A stretch of DNA of 64,000 nt from Candidatus Gastranaerophilales bacterium (GCA_944324175.1 CALUVH010000006.1:20891-84890), one strand, 5' to 3'. Shown: positions 35,919 to 46,826, counted from the stretch's first letter. Program-made: numbers and translations. The notes: generated from the letters alone by a model not told the origin.

Positions 35919-37718
35919 ATGACAACTACAAACGAAAACATAAGAAATATAGCAATAATCGCCCACGTAGACCATGGTAAAACCACATTGGTTGATTGTC
36001 TTTTGAAGCAGGCTGGAGCATTCCGAGCAAACCAGCAGGTACAAGAAAGAGTTCTAGACAGTAACGACCTTGAAAGAGAACGCGGAATTACAATACTTTC
36101 CAAGAATATTTCGATAAATTACAAAAACACAAAGATTAACGTAGTAGATACCCCAGGACACGCAGACTTTGGAGGAGAAGTTGAACGAGTATTGGGTATG
36201 GTAGATGGAGCGCTGTTAATTGTAGACGCTGCAGAAGGTCCGATGCCTCAGACCAGATTTGTACTTTCAAAAGCTTTAGAATTAGGGCTTAGAATTATTG
36301 TTGTAATCAATAAAATTGACAAACCTGCAGCTGAGCCTCTAACTGCTTTGGATAAAGTATTTGATTTATTTACAGAACTCACTGATAGAGAAGATTTGAT
36401 TGACTTTCCTTTTATTTTTTCAAGCAGTCTAAATGGCTTTGCAATAAAAGACTTAGACGATGAAAGAAAGGATATGATACCGCTTCTTGATTGCATTCTA
36501 GAGAACATTCAACCACCTAAATGCGATAAAACAAAGCCTTTCCAATTCAGAGCAACAACTCTTGACTACAATGAATATGTAGGTAGAATTGTAATCGGTA
36601 GAATTGAAAACGGATCTGTAAAATCGCAAGAACAAGTTTGTGTAATCCATGCTGACGGCTCACAAGAAAAAGGAAAAATAACAAAATTGTTTGGCTTTCA
36701 TGATCTCGGAAGAGTTGAAATACAAGAGGCATCAGCAGGCGATATTGTCGGTATAGCAGGTTTTTCAGATGTACAAATCGGTGAAAGCATTTGCGCACTA
36801 GATAATCCTCAACCTCTACCTTTGATTAAGGTTGATGAACCGACGTTACAAATGAATTTTTCAGTTAATGACAGCCCTTTTGCCGGACAAGAAGGTAAAT
36901 ACGTGACTTCCCGTCAACTGAGAAAAAGGCTGTATGATGAACTAGAAAAAAACGTAAGTTTGAGGGTTGAAGACACAGATAGCACAGATGTTTTCAGAGT
37001 TTCTGGACGTGGAGAATTGCATCTTGGAATTTTGATAGAGACCATGAGACGCGAAGGATATGAATTTCAGGTATCGAAACCTGAGGTCATATATAAAACA
37101 ATTGATGGCAAACAATGTGAACCTTTTGAAAATCTTATCGTGGATGTTCCTGAAGAATACGCAGGAAGTTGTATCGACAGACTTTCAGGTAGAAAAGCCG
37201 AAATGAAAGAAATGCAAAATGCAAAAGGAAGAACAACAATGACCTTCCACATTCCAGCTAGAGGTCTGATCGGTTTTAGAAGTGAATTTATCAGAATGAC
37301 TCGCGGTGAGGGGATTATGTATCACACATTCCTTCATTACAGACCTTACGCAGGCGATATTCCAAGGCAAAGAAACGGTTCAATTATTGCACATGAACAA
37401 GGTGAGGCAATACCTTATGCATTGGCTCAATATGAAGACCGTGGAGTATTTTTTGTCACTCCTAAAACAAAAGTCTATAGGGGTATGATTATAGGAGAAT
37501 GCAACAAGCCTCAAGATATCGTTGTTAACATCTGTAAGACTAAAAAACTCACTAATATGAGAAGTGCTACAGCCGATGTCATGGTGACGTTACAAGCCCC
37601 AAAAACACTTTCTCTTGAAGAAAGCCTTGAATATATTTCTGATGATGAATTGGTTGAAATAACCCCTGAAAATATTAGAATTAGAAAAGCAGATTTGACC
37701 AGAAAAATCTATAATTAA
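35919..37718 (+). CDS. typA: Translational GTPase TypA/BipA
   Basis: A 599-residue ribosome-associated GTPase used in stress adaptation and late ribosome assembly. G1 [10 protein letters not shown]2 RERGITI, G3 [12 protein letters not shown]4 NKIDKP are intact; domain II, the EF-G-like domain III ([24 protein letters not shown]) and the TypA C-terminal domain ([35 protein letters not shown]) follow. The family length is normal. It is flanked by a candidate operator upstream and a strong terminator downstream, so it is probably monocistronic. Confidence 0.97.
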   Translation: MTTTNENIRNIAIIAHVDHGKTTLVDCLLKQAGAFRANQQVQERVLDSNDLERERGITILSKNISINYKNTKINVVDTPGHADFGGEVERVLGMVDGALLIVDAAEGPMPQTRFVLSKALELGLRIIVVINKIDKPAAEPLTALDKVFDLFTELTDREDLIDFPFIFSSSLNGFAIKDLDDERKDMIPLLDCILENIQPPKCDKTKPFQFRATTLDYNEYVGRIVIGRIENGSVKSQEQVCVIHADGSQEKGKITKLFGFHDLGRVEIQEASAGDIVGIAGFSDVQIGESICALDNPQPLPLIKVDEPTLQMNFSVNDSPFAGQEGKYVTSRQLRKRLYDELEKNVSLRVEDTDSTDVFRVSGRGELHLGILIETMRREGYEFQVSKPEVIYKTIDGKQCEPFENLIVDVPEEYAGSCIDRLSGRKAEMKEMQNAKGRTTMTFHIPARGLIGFRSEFIRMTRGEGIMYHTFLHYRPYAGDIPRQRNGSIIAHEQGEAIPYALAQYEDRGVFFVTPKTKVYRGMIIGECNKPQDIVVNICKTKKLTNMRSATADVMVTLQAPKTLSLEESLEYISDDELVEITPENIRIRKADLTRKIYN

Positions 37719-37729
37719 AATTTCAAATA

Positions 37730-37772
37730 AAAATGAACCTCCACGCAATATCTTCGTGGAGGTTCATTTTAG
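37730..37772. terminator. Bidirectional terminator between typA and the glgA operon
   Basis: A 16-bp perfect inverted repeat (37730-37745 with 37755-37770) with a 9-base loop, A-rich on the left and T-rich on the right. The strongest hairpin in the window. Confidence 0.92.
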
Positions 37773-37788
37773 TTGCTAAATTATGCAC

Positions 37789-38277
37789 TTATTCTACTTC
37801 ATCATCGACTAACGGTTCAGATTTGTCAAAAAACATCTTTGCTCCGAAAATAATTAGTACAACGCCCAAAATGACTCCCATAACATTAGACACTCCAACT
37901 GACGACTTGTAATGAAACTGACTATATCTGCTCAAATACTTATAATCAAGTAACAAGTCAGAGTGTCTGCGACAAATTTTTAAGTTCGGGCAAGATTCTA
38001 AAACATAAGAATTGTCCCCTGTAATAAGAGTCAGTTCATAATAAGCACGACGTCCGCCCCCTCTTGCTGCTTGAGTACGTTTTACGCATTCAACATCCTT
38101 AAATTCCGAAAACTTGAAAAATAAATTATCAATAGTTAAGTTTATCGCAGGTATTCTTGAGCGCAAACTGCATATATTTTTGGACTTATCACAAGAAAAA
38201 TCATCCTGAAGCATACCCAAGAAAAAAAGTCCTGCGCCCATCAAAAATATAATAAATGCAATTATTTTCTTTTGCAT
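37789..38277 (-). CDS. Hypothetical membrane protein downstream of glgA
   Basis: A 162-residue protein with two membrane segments, residues 5-22 (IIAFIIFLMGAGLFFLGM) and about 130-148 (GVILGVVLIIFGAKMFF), and an external loop of about 105 residues containing five Cys (DFSCDKSKNIC, VECVKR, SCPNLKICRR), probably in disulfides. The loop has the Gly/Arg segment ARGGGRRAYYELTL, which resembles a small beta sandwich. I do not recognise the family. It lies one base after the glgA stop and so is the last gene of the glgA operon. Confidence 0.75.
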   Translation of the reverse strand: MQKKIIAFIIFLMGAGLFFLGMLQDDFSCDKSKNICSLRSRIPAINLTIDNLFFKFSEFKDVECVKRTQAARGGGRRAYYELTLITGDNSYVLESCPNLKICRRHSDLLLDYKYLSRYSQFHYKSSVGVSNVMGVILGVVLIIFGAKMFFDKSEPLVDDEVE

Positions 38278-38278
38278 G

Positions 38279-39721
38279 CTAACCCACTAACTCCTTGTAT
38301 AGCTGTAGATATTTTTCACTACTTTTTTTCCAAGAAAAATCCGCGCACATGGCTGATTTTTGCATTGCATTAAAAGTGAATTTGTCTTTATACACACCCA
38401 ACGCACAATTTATCGCTTGTAGCATATCCCAACCATCATATCGCCAGAACTTAAACCCGTTAGAATCATTAAGCGGATATCCAATTATAGTATCCTCAAG
38501 TCCTCCGGTTGCTCGAACAATTGGTAATGCTCCGTATCTCATTGCGATTAACTGACTAAGTCCACAAGGCTCAAACTTTGAAGGCATCAAAAAGAAATCT
38601 GCACCTGCATAAATTTGATTAGCTAAAGTCGCTTGATAACCAATATAAGCACGAATATTTGAAGAATTATTGGAAAGCCAAATCAACAAGTTTTCATAAT
38701 CTGAATCACCACTACCCAAAAATACAAAATCAGCTTCCACACCCTTTAATTGATTTTCAATTTGCCTTACTAAATCAATACCTTTTTGATCTACTAATCT
38801 CGAAACAAAACCAATCAAAGGTCTCTCAGGTGAATATTTCAAACCAAAGAAATCACATACAGCCTTTTTGTTTACGTCTTTGTTTTTTAGAGAATTAATA
38901 TCATAATTTTTTACAATATGCTTATCTTTTTTAGGATTAAATACATCATAATCAATTCCATTTAAAATACCGACCAACTTTGACTGTACCCCTCGCAAAG
39001 TATAATCCATTCCCTCACCGTACTCTCCTGTTAAAATCTCCTTTGCGTAATTTGGCGATACGGCGATTACTTTATCAGCGTAATTTATCGCACCTTTCAT
39101 CCAGTTAACTTTTCCATAATGCTCACAACCCCACTCATTATATACTATATCCTTTCGCATATTCGCAAAATCAAGGATATCTTCAAACCATACACCTTGA
39201 TATGCAAGATTGTGAATTTCAAATACAGACTTTGTATTAGTCCAAAATTCATCAAATTTGTAATTACTATGCAAATACAAAGGTAACATAGCAGTATGCC
39301 AATCATTTGCGTGAATTACATCAGCTCGGAAATTCAATGCTTTCGCATACTCCATGACCGCTAATGAAAAAGCAATATATCTTTCATGTTCATATCTTGT
39401 ATCTAACCACTTCGGATAAACTTCTTTAAAACAGGTAAAATACCAGTCATTGTGCACAAAAAAAACATTTATATTTGTATTTGGTAGTTTGCACATAAAC
39501 AGCCTAAACTTATGTCCATAACGATCAAATGTAAGCCACATTTCGGAATTTTCAAGTTCTTTTATTCCATATTTTTCAATGTCAATACATCCATGCAAAG
39601 GAGTAAATATTGCAATTTCTGCATCATTTTCCAAATATTTAGGTAAACTACCGACCACATCAGCAAGCCCACCAGCCTTTGAAAACGGTGCAACTTCAGC
39701 AGAAGCAAACAGAACTTTCAT
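38279..39721 (-). CDS. glgA: Glycogen synthase (ADP-glucose type)
   Basis: A 480-residue GT5 enzyme that extends alpha-1,4-glucan from ADP-glucose. KAGGLADVVGSLP (Lys15, KxGGL) is the ADP-glucose site, HANDWHTAMLP follows, GILNGIDYDVFNP marks the domain junction, and EPCGLSQLIAMRYG with VRATGGLEDTI forms the C-terminal catalytic face. It lies 34 bases after the large protein at 39756 and one base before the membrane protein. glgB and glgC are not in the window. Confidence 0.95.
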   Translation of the reverse strand: MKVLFASAEVAPFSKAGGLADVVGSLPKYLENDAEIAIFTPLHGCIDIEKYGIKELENSEMWLTFDRYGHKFRLFMCKLPNTNINVFFVHNDWYFTCFKEVYPKWLDTRYEHERYIAFSLAVMEYAKALNFRADVIHANDWHTAMLPLYLHSNYKFDEFWTNTKSVFEIHNLAYQGVWFEDILDFANMRKDIVYNEWGCEHYGKVNWMKGAINYADKVIAVSPNYAKEILTGEYGEGMDYTLRGVQSKLVGILNGIDYDVFNPKKDKHIVKNYDINSLKNKDVNKKAVCDFFGLKYSPERPLIGFVSRLVDQKGIDLVRQIENQLKGVEADFVFLGSGDSDYENLLIWLSNNSSNIRAYIGYQATLANQIYAGADFFLMPSKFEPCGLSQLIAMRYGALPIVRATGGLEDTIIGYPLNDSNGFKFWRYDGWDMLQAINCALGVYKDKFTFNAMQKSAMCADFSWKKSSEKYLQLYKELVG

Positions 39722-39755
39722 AGTTTCATCTCCTTATTTAATAACAATTTTACAC

Positions 39756-42700
39756 TCACTGTCCGGATGGCAAATTGTCCTGATTTTCAACCGATTCTTG
39801 ATTTATAGGCTCTTCATCTGACTCAGCACTTTTTGCTTGTCCTTCCAAAAGCTCTTGGGATATGTAATGAGAAGGCTCTAAATCAAATTCAAAATTTATC
39901 CCCTTACGCTGAGCAATACTTAAAGCTTGCTCTACACACAATTTAGCTTTATCAAATTGCTGCGTGTACATCAAAACTTTGAACATATTATATTTAAACA
40001 ACAGTAGTAAGTAATCATTTGAATCATCTGATCGCTCTAAACGAATGATAGAATTATTAACAATACCATAAGCAACATCAAATTTTTCAAATCTCAAATT
40101 GTGCTCACTGATAAAGAACCAAGCTAAATACAAAATATTCATCATTCCATTCTCACTGGTCTCTTTAAGTATTTTATAGAAAATATCAGTTGCCTTCTGG
40201 TGAGATTCCATATCCATATAAGAAGCTGCAATCAACAAATCGCAAAACAGCTCTACTTGATGTAAATTTTTATCTTTTGCATTTAACTTTGCAATATATA
40301 TTTCCTCTGCAAATTTTACAGGATCTCCGCGCATATAAGAATATGCACCTATAATATGATACAAGCTAGCCGTAAACCTATCATTAGGAGCTATCTCCAT
40401 TTCAGGTAATTCTGTCAGTTGGCCATGGATTAACTGTTCTAACATAGGGAAAATATTGTATGACTTTGGAATTCCCTGCAAGTCTGCACTCACCATACCT
40501 AAAAATTCTTGTACATTTCCACTTAATGTCAGCACATTCGCAAGCGCAACAAAACCTATTGCACCTATTAACATATCCCTGAACTGTTCTGGAGTATATT
40601 CACTCGGTCTTAGCTTCTCTAAATTAGCTTCTTTTACTACTCCCATAACCTTATAACCAACATCTAGACAATCTTTCAAAGCTCCAATATTGAACAATAT
40701 TTCAATATGTATGAAAGACATCAAGAAAAAATAATTATTAAAATTCGGAGCATTAGGATCTAACGAAGAATTTGGTATCAATGAAAGTACCTTATGCATT
40801 AATTCCAAAGCTTTATGATAATTACCCGCAGACAAAGAACCTAAAATCATCTTATTACATAGTTCGATAATCTGTTCTGTCTCGGCTGTATTTTCCAAAT
40901 TATCCAACGTAGTCTGAGCTATATCAGAAGTTTTATCCGGTATGTACTCATACAAATTATGGGATATTTTATCGTATAACTCTGTTTTATATTTTTCTAC
41001 ATCCTCAAAATTATCTTCATTAATTTTTGAATCCATTAATTCAATAATTCGATGAGCACAATTCAAATATGCACTAAAATCCCCCATTGACAAATTGATA
41101 TCTGCTAATTGCTCCCACTGCGCAAACTCATTGTCATAATCCTCCAGTAAACGATACAAATATGCTTTTGTAGGACTAGGCATACCATCTATAAATACTT
41201 TTTCAAACAACTCATTTGCAACTTCCTTAAGCAACTCAGGCTTAATAGATTCCAAAAGATTTTCTCGCAACAAATTATAATTAGGGAAATAAATACAATT
41301 ATTATACTGATAAATATACCCCATCGAATTCAATTTTTCTACAATTTCCCCTAAATTTTCATATCCAAGACTTTCCAAAGTAGCAGTATCAATTCTTGTT
41401 CCCAAAAGTAACATTGATGCAAGCAATTTCAATGTATCAGGCTCGTCTTCCAATAAATTTAATCTACGTTTCAATAGTTTAGCCAAACTTGAAGGTATAA
41501 TTATTGTTTTAGGAACATCAACTTCTATACTATCCTCAGTTGTTCTATATACACCAGACTCTACAAGGTACTGCAACGCAAAATCCAAAAACAAAATACT
41601 ACCGCAAGAATATTTTGCTATTCTATGGAAATAAAAATCATTCAAAATATTACGATAATAATCTTTGTGCTCCTCTATCATTTTTTCAAATGGAGTAGGC
41701 TTCAAAGTCATCTCAGCATAATAAGGCTGCTCAAGCAAGAAATAAGCCTCTTTATGCAAAGAAAAAGTATTTTCATATGAAATCAAATAACTTACATCCA
41801 GCTTGTCAAATGCTGCAAATAAATGTTTTAGTACATCAAAGGAACTTGAATCAATCTTTTCAAAATTTTCTATAAAAATCAAAGTATCAGGTATGGCTTT
41901 TAATAATGTTAGAAATATATCAAAATACACATATCTGGTATCTTCTGTATTGGTAGAATTACGCTTAGTAAGAGTAATCAAATCCTTAATCATAGAATCA
42001 GGATCAACCGAAGCAAACATAGAAAAATCATTTTGAGAAAACAATTTTTGCGATACGGTATACTCAAAAATTGCAGACACAAGTTCTCGGAAAAATGAAT
42101 ATGGAGAATACTTCATTTCTTCGTAACAAGTAACACTTATAATATTTTTATACAATCCTAATTCTGCAATTGTGTTAATAATTTTCAAAGAATAAGGCTT
42201 GTATAATTCCATAGTCTTAATCGCTAAAATTCCCTTTGGAACTGACTGAAGCCTATTTATAACGTGGTAAAAAACATCAATATTTTCAGAACGAACGAAT
42301 TCAGATTGAACTTCTCCGAATTTAATAGTTTCTATATCATAAATAGCATCAGGATCATAAGGAGTATCCATTTTCCTCAGCGCCATACCATCAATTTTAT
42401 CTTGTTCTATTAACATATTTTGAACAAAATTTGGAATTTCTACCTTATCTTCTTCCTCATCAGGAATATGTTCAACTTGAATTAAATCCTTTACATTTAA
42501 TTCATAAAACATTTTCATCTCACCATCAATCATAACAGAATTTAACGGTGCAAACTCGTAATCTTTTGATAAAATATCCTGCACATTTGAATCTGAAAGT
42601 ACCTGAAACGCGCTCAAAACTTTTTCTTCTGCGCCCTTTTTACCTCCAGAAATCAAATTGATATTGAAACCAGAATCTAAATTATTTGGATCATCATTAA

Positions 42701-43274
42701 CAGAACGCTTGAGCAAAAACATATTACAGCGAACAGTCGCATTTTTTGATTTATTCAATCTGGCATTAGTCTTAGAAATTTGATTAAGGATTTCTACAGC
42801 TGCAGTAACAGCATTATTTGCAGAACTACCCAGCGTGTAATCTTTATCGAAACGTATCACATACGTATTACCTATCAACTGCCTACGCAAACCAACAGAC
42901 TTTGCATAATCATTGATAACCTTGTCCAAATTAATCTTAAATTTATTAACTAACTTAGCAGATCCCAAAAGGGTTTTCATATCCGCCATATTAGGAAAAT
43001 CAATTGTCAATATGATAAAATCATCAGTATTAGACTCATTTAAAATGACACTCTTTTCCAGCGAAAAACCACATTTTATACACTTTTTCTTTGCAGTTTG
43101 GTTAACTTTGCCACATTGATGGCACTTGGTTACAATAACATAACCACACTTTTTACAGGTACTGCCCTCATTCACAGCCTTACATACTGGACAAACGAGT
43201 TTTAATACCTTTTTACAGTTAGGGCAAACTAACGCCTTATCATCAATTTCTAAACCACATTTTGGACATTCCAT
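39756..43274 (-). CDS. Large zinc-ribbon / pseudo-adenylate-cyclase / degenerate STAND ATPase / helical-repeat protein
   Basis: A 1172-residue protein. Residues 1-70 have six CxxC knuckles (Cys3/6, 17/20, 28/31, 40/43, 51/54, 65/68), making three zinc ribbons. Residues 85-205 resemble a class III nucleotide cyclase: FIILTIDFPNMADM retains a first Asp (Asp92), but the second metal Asp of the GD motif is Asn136 (IGNTYVIRF), so catalysis is unlikely. Residues about 310-650 resemble the AAA/STAND module seen after such cyclases; Walker B survives as TLIFIENFEKID, but where the P-loop is expected I read AIKTMELYKPYSL with no GxxGxGK. Residues about 690-1130 are TPR-like helical repeats. Likely a scaffold or regulator; it heads an operon with glgA. 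Confidence 0.75.
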   Translation of the reverse strand: MECPKCGLEIDDKALVCPNCKKVLKLVCPVCKAVNEGSTCKKCGYVIVTKCHQCGKVNQTAKKKCIKCGFSLEKSVILNESNTDDFIILTIDFPNMADMKTLLGSAKLVNKFKINLDKVINDYAKSVGLRRQLIGNTYVIRFDKDYTLGSSANNAVTAAVEILNQISKTNARLNKSKNATVRCNMFLLKRSVNDDPNNLDSGFNINLISGGKKGAEEKVLSAFQVLSDSNVQDILSKDYEFAPLNSVMIDGEMKMFYELNVKDLIQVEHIPDEEEDKVEIPNFVQNMLIEQDKIDGMALRKMDTPYDPDAIYDIETIKFGEVQSEFVRSENIDVFYHVINRLQSVPKGILAIKTMELYKPYSLKIINTIAELGLYKNIISVTCYEEMKYSPYSFFRELVSAIFEYTVSQKLFSQNDFSMFASVDPDSMIKDLITLTKRNSTNTEDTRYVYFDIFLTLLKAIPDTLIFIENFEKIDSSSFDVLKHLFAAFDKLDVSYLISYENTFSLHKEAYFLLEQPYYAEMTLKPTPFEKMIEEHKDYYRNILNDFYFHRIAKYSCGSILFLDFALQYLVESGVYRTTEDSIEVDVPKTIIIPSSLAKLLKRRLNLLEDEPDTLKLLASMLLLGTRIDTATLESLGYENLGEIVEKLNSMGYIYQYNNCIYFPNYNLLRENLLESIKPELLKEVANELFEKVFIDGMPSPTKAYLYRLLEDYDNEFAQWEQLADINLSMGDFSAYLNCAHRIIELMDSKINEDNFEDVEKYKTELYDKISHNLYEYIPDKTSDIAQTTLDNLENTAETEQIIELCNKMILGSLSAGNYHKALELMHKVLSLIPNSSLDPNAPNFNNYFFLMSFIHIEILFNIGALKDCLDVGYKVMGVVKEANLEKLRPSEYTPEQFRDMLIGAIGFVALANVLTLSGNVQEFLGMVSADLQGIPKSYNIFPMLEQLIHGQLTELPEMEIAPNDRFTASLYHIIGAYSYMRGDPVKFAEEIYIAKLNAKDKNLHQVELFCDLLIAASYMDMESHQKATDIFYKILKETSENGMMNILYLAWFFISEHNLRFEKFDVAYGIVNNSIIRLERSDDSNDYLLLLFKYNMFKVLMYTQQFDKAKLCVEQALSIAQRKGINFEFDLEPSHYISQELLEGQAKSAESDEEPINQESVENQDNLPSGQ

Positions 43275-43311
43275 AATGAAATTATATCACACTTTCTAAA
43301 ACTGACAAGAG

Positions 43312-44481
43312 TTATTGATATCTTATGCCAGCATCTTTCATTCTTCTAATACATTCTTTTATTGTATCCACATCTTTGGTCAATGCAACACGGAAGTAAC
43401 CTTCACCACATTTACCATAACCGTTTCCAGGCGGTACAACAACATGTGCCTTTTCAAGCATTACAGTCACGAACTCTTCACTTGTCATACCACTAGGCAC
43501 AGGGAGCCACAGATAAAAAGTTGCCTTTGAAGGCTTGATATTCCAGCCTAAATCTCTAAAGCCTTCCTCTGCTGCATCACGTCTTTCTTGGTACATCTTA
43601 TTCAATTTATCAATAGTTGATTTATCAATATTAAATGCAGCAACAGCCGCATCTTGAATTGCTTTGAAGGTACCACTGTCAATGTTATTTTTGATAGTGC
43701 CCAAGGCTTTTACAGCCTGAGCGTTACCACAGACAAAGCCCACTCTCCAACCTGTCATATTATATGATTTTGAATGTGAATAAAACTCAATTGCTACATC
43801 CATTGCACCCTCAACCTGAAGTACAGATGGTGCAACATAATCATCATAAGTCATTTCTGAATAAGCCATATCAGAGCAAAGCAAAATATCATATTTTTTG
43901 CAAAAATCAACTGCTTTTTTAAAGAATTCTAAATCCGCAACTGCGCCGGTTGGATTATTAGGATAGTTCAAAAACATTAATTTTGATTTTTTAGCAACAT
44001 CCTCAGGAATTTTATCAAAATCAGGTAAATAACCGTTTTCTTCCAACAATGGCATCGCATAAGGAGTACCACCAGCAAAAATAGTTGCGTTTTTATACAC
44101 TGGATACCCTGGATCTGGGACAAGGGTATAATCACCTTCATCTACGAACGCAAAGAAGATATGCGCAATCGCCTCTTTTGAACCGATATTTGCAAGCATT
44201 TCAGTATCTGGATTTAATTCAACGCCAAAACGTTTTTTCATCCATTCACAAGCAGCTTTTCTAAAAGTTTCAGTACCGTTATAAGGTGGATAATCGTGAT
44301 TTTTAGGATTATCAATCGCTTTATGCATCTCTTCTACAACTGGCGCTAAGGTCGGAGTATCAGGATCTCCAATACCTAAACTTATAATATCAATACCTTT
44401 AGCTTTCGCTTCTGCTATCTTTCTATCAATTTCCGCAAAAAGATACGGTGGAATTTTTTCTAGGCGTTGTGAAACTTTCAT
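43312..44481 (-). CDS. dapL: LL-diaminopimelate aminotransferase
   Basis: PLP enzyme converting tetrahydrodipicolinate directly to LL-diaminopimelate for lysine and peptidoglycan synthesis; found in Cyanobacteria, Chlamydiae and plants. The 389 residues start PPYLFAEIDRKIAEAKAKG, followed by ISLGIGDPDTPT, NYPNNPTGAVA, CSDMAYSEMTYDD, the PLP lysine in SHSKSYNMTGWRVGFVCG, and the C-terminal YFRVALT. The ATG at 44481 follows GGGAGAG and gives the conserved N-terminus; the ATG nine codons upstream has no support. A general class I aminotransferase is the alternative. Confidence 0.88.
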   Translation of the reverse strand: MKVSQRLEKIPPYLFAEIDRKIAEAKAKGIDIISLGIGDPDTPTLAPVVEEMHKAIDNPKNHDYPPYNGTETFRKAACEWMKKRFGVELNPDTEMLANIGSKEAIAHIFFAFVDEGDYTLVPDPGYPVYKNATIFAGGTPYAMPLLEENGYLPDFDKIPEDVAKKSKLMFLNYPNNPTGAVADLEFFKKAVDFCKKYDILLCSDMAYSEMTYDDYVAPSVLQVEGAMDVAIEFYSHSKSYNMTGWRVGFVCGNAQAVKALGTIKNNIDSGTFKAIQDAAVAAFNIDKSTIDKLNKMYQERRDAAEEGFRDLGWNIKPSKATFYLWLPVPSGMTSEEFVTVMLEKAHVVVPPGNGYGKCGEGYFRVALTKDVDTIKECIRRMKDAGIRYQ

Positions 44482-44584
44482 AACTTCTCTCCCTTTACAT
44501 TCTTTCACTATCTATGATTTTATGATATCATGAAAATAGTTAAATGTTAACATCTAAACACTTCTTTATAAAAGGTTTGAAATT

Positions 44585-45649
44585 ATGAGCATAATAGCAG
44601 ACGACGATGACTTTAAAACTGTAAAAAAAGAAAAAAATCCGATAATCAAAGCTGAAAGTATAGACTTTGATAAAAATTTTGAAAACTGTATCAGACCAAA
44701 AAGTTTTGACACATACATAGGTCAGTCTGCCCTCAAAGAAACGCTTAAAATCTCCATAGAAGCCGCAAAAAAACGTGAGCTTCCATTAGATCACCTTTTA
44801 TTCTACGGACCTCCGGGACTTGGAAAAACAACACTTGCAGGAGTAATCGCTGAACAAATGGGAGTAGAAATAAAAATTACCTCAGCTCCTGCGCTTGAAA
44901 GACCTAGAGATATCATTGGAATTTTAATGTCATTAAAGGGTGGTGAAATCTTATTCATTGATGAAATTCACCGCCTGAACAAAGTTGCAGAAGAAATTTT
45001 ATATCCTGCTATGGAAGACTTTTTTCTTGATATGACAACAGGGAAAAGTCAGACTGTAAAAACACTTCGAGTTCCATTACCTAAATTTACATTGATTGGT
45101 GCGACCACAAAAGCAGGTGAATTATCAGGTCCGCTTAGAGATCGTTTTGGTATAATCCACAGACTTGAATTTTACACAGAAGATGAATTAGCACAAGTAA
45201 TCACGCGTACGGCCGGGATTTTAAATATTGAAATTACAGAAGATGGTGCTCATGCTATCGCAAAGCGTTCTCGCGGGACTCCTCGTATTGCAAACAGGCT
45301 TGTAAAAAGAGTCTCTGATTATGCCATAGTAAAGCATGACGGAAAAATCACTGAAGATGTCGCGAATAAATCACTCGATATCCTTAAAATTGACCATTTT
45401 GGTTTGGATAGCACAGATAGAGCATTATTAAAGTTAATCATCGAAAAATACGACGGGGGACCTGTAGGTATTGAAACAATAGCCGCTGCAATAGGAGAAG
45501 ATACAAGAACCATAGAAGATGTATGCGAACCTTACCTTTTGCAAGCCGGATTACTGCAACGAACCCCACGCGGAAGAAAAGTTTCTCCTGCGACTTACCG
45601 CCACTTAGGATATAAATCAGCACCTCCTGAACAAAAAGGACTGTTTTAA
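44585..45649 (+). CDS. ruvB: Holliday junction branch migration helicase RuvB
   Basis: A 354-residue AAA+ motor that drives branch migration with Ruv[12 protein letters not shown], Walker A GPPGLGKT, Walker [10 protein letters not shown], sensor 1 [19 protein letters not shown], sensor 2 GTPRIANRL and the winged-helix end [17 protein letters not shown] are all intact. About 35 extra N-terminal acidic/basic residues precede the core, which is common. ruvA and ruvC are not nearby. Confidence 0.97.
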   Translation: MSIIADDDDFKTVKKEKNPIIKAESIDFDKNFENCIRPKSFDTYIGQSALKETLKISIEAAKKRELPLDHLLFYGPPGLGKTTLAGVIAEQMGVEIKITSAPALERPRDIIGILMSLKGGEILFIDEIHRLNKVAEEILYPAMEDFFLDMTTGKSQTVKTLRVPLPKFTLIGATTKAGELSGPLRDRFGIIHRLEFYTEDELAQVITRTAGILNIEITEDGAHAIAKRSRGTPRIANRLVKRVSDYAIVKHDGKITEDVANKSLDILKIDHFGLDSTDRALLKLIIEKYDGGPVGIETIAAAIGEDTRTIEDVCEPYLLQAGLLQRTPRGRKVSPATYRHLGYKSAPPEQKGLF

Positions 45650-45670
45650 TTCTTTAATAATTGCCTTTTG

Positions 45671-46738
45671 TTATTTTACACAAAAAGCACGTTGTGCAAA
45701 ACCTCTTTGCATTGTCGTATACTGAGAACTTTCAGGACCAAAATTCCGGTCAACTTCTGATCTCGATTTTTCATCATTCGTTATAAAATAATATGCAGAA
45801 CCAATAGAAGGTACTCTCGCACCTATAAGCTCATCCCAACGCTCTTGAATAAGATTTAAATTGTATGCTGACGCATTTGTGCCTATACTATCATTTCCAT
45901 ATATGTATCTCGCTATTGAAGCTAATTGTTCAGGACTAGCTACTTTATTAATACCACCACAAGCTACAACCAAAGAAGCATATGGGTCACCACCATCATA
46001 CCCGGCTATTCCTCCATTATAAGTGTAGCAGTACTCCAATCCATACTTATCCTTAATTTTCATACAATCAGATTCATACAACAGTTCAAAATTAGGAGTT
46101 GACATTGAATTGCCCAAAACTTGAGTTACACAAACTCCTGTTGCATTTTTTAAACCTTTTGCAATGCAAGCATACTTTGATAATGAAGCATTTAATGTTC
46201 GCAAATCTTTGTTAATCGCGTTAGGCGACTTCATTCCGTTTACATCATAAGCTACAGCCAAACAAGCGGTTCCATCAACCTGATTATTAAACGGATCTAT
46301 GTATGAACAATCTTTGTTGTAAAGTATTAGAGCAGTCACACCATTATCAAATACAACTCCATAAGGTTCTGTAGTCCAATCATCTTTTCCGAAATTATCA
46401 GCTGCTGTAAGTGAATCTACATCCAAAACCTCTGTACCATAATCAAGACTAGAGGCAAAACATTTATCCAGCTCATCTTTTGAGCATTTTTTAATTATTT
46501 TCATATACTTAGACAGACCATTATTGATAAAATCTTCAGTTGAAGAATAATTCAAAAGTTGTCCTTGTGTATTCATTTGCTTGGTCGCTTCCGATAGCTT
46601 TTTTTGAAATAAATCAGAAGCTGTGCTCCAACTTTTATTATTATAATTTTCTATAACACCGGGAATGACCAGTACTGCAACAACACCTATTATAACCAAA
46701 GTTATCAAAACTTCTGCTAAAGTAAATGCTTTTTTCAT
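45671..46738 (-). CDS. Prepilin-like secreted protein (module copy 2)
   Basis: A 355-residue protein with a very short leader MKKA and the pilin-type segment FTLAEVLITLVIIGVVAVLV (Glu at +5). Like copy 1 it carries LSKYMKIIKKC, an aromatic/NG stretch VVFDNGVTALILYNKDCS and the motif DVNGMKSPNAINKD (165-178). It is 78 residues longer, mostly in a Cys- and Gly-rich C-terminal part (YCYTYNGGIAGYDGGDP). Ten or so Cys suggest disulfide-bonded folding outside the cell. It diverges from a small XRE gene with a palindrome between. Convergent with ruvB, 21 bases apart. Confidence 0.85.
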   Translation of the reverse strand: MKKAFTLAEVLITLVIIGVVAVLVIPGVIENYNNKSWSTASDLFQKKLSEATKQMNTQGQLLNYSSTEDFINNGLSKYMKIIKKCSKDELDKCFASSLDYGTEVLDVDSLTAADNFGKDDWTTEPYGVVFDNGVTALILYNKDCSYIDPFNNQVDGTACLAVAYDVNGMKSPNAINKDLRTLNASLSKYACIAKGLKNATGVCVTQVLGNSMSTPNFELLYESDCMKIKDKYGLEYCYTYNGGIAGYDGGDPYASLVVACGGINKVASPEQLASIARYIYGNDSIGTNASAYNLNLIQERWDELIGARVPSIGSAYYFITNDEKSRSEVDRNFGPESSQYTTMQRGFAQRAFCVK

Positions 46739-46808
46739 TTTTAATCCTCATTTCAACATGCATATTTTAACACATTTTCCAACTTATTACAATATATTAA
46801 ACTTGATG

Positions 46809-46826
46809 TGTATATTTTAATATACA
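46809..46826. promoter_or_regulatory. Candidate operator between prepilin copy 2 and its XRE regulator
   Basis: Perfect palindrome TGTATATTTTAATATACA (eight-base arms, two-base centre) in the 144-base divergent region. It shares TGTAT/ATACA half-sites with the repeat of module copy 1. No other strong signal in 46739-46882 apart from the -10 directly before 46883. Confidence 0.6.
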
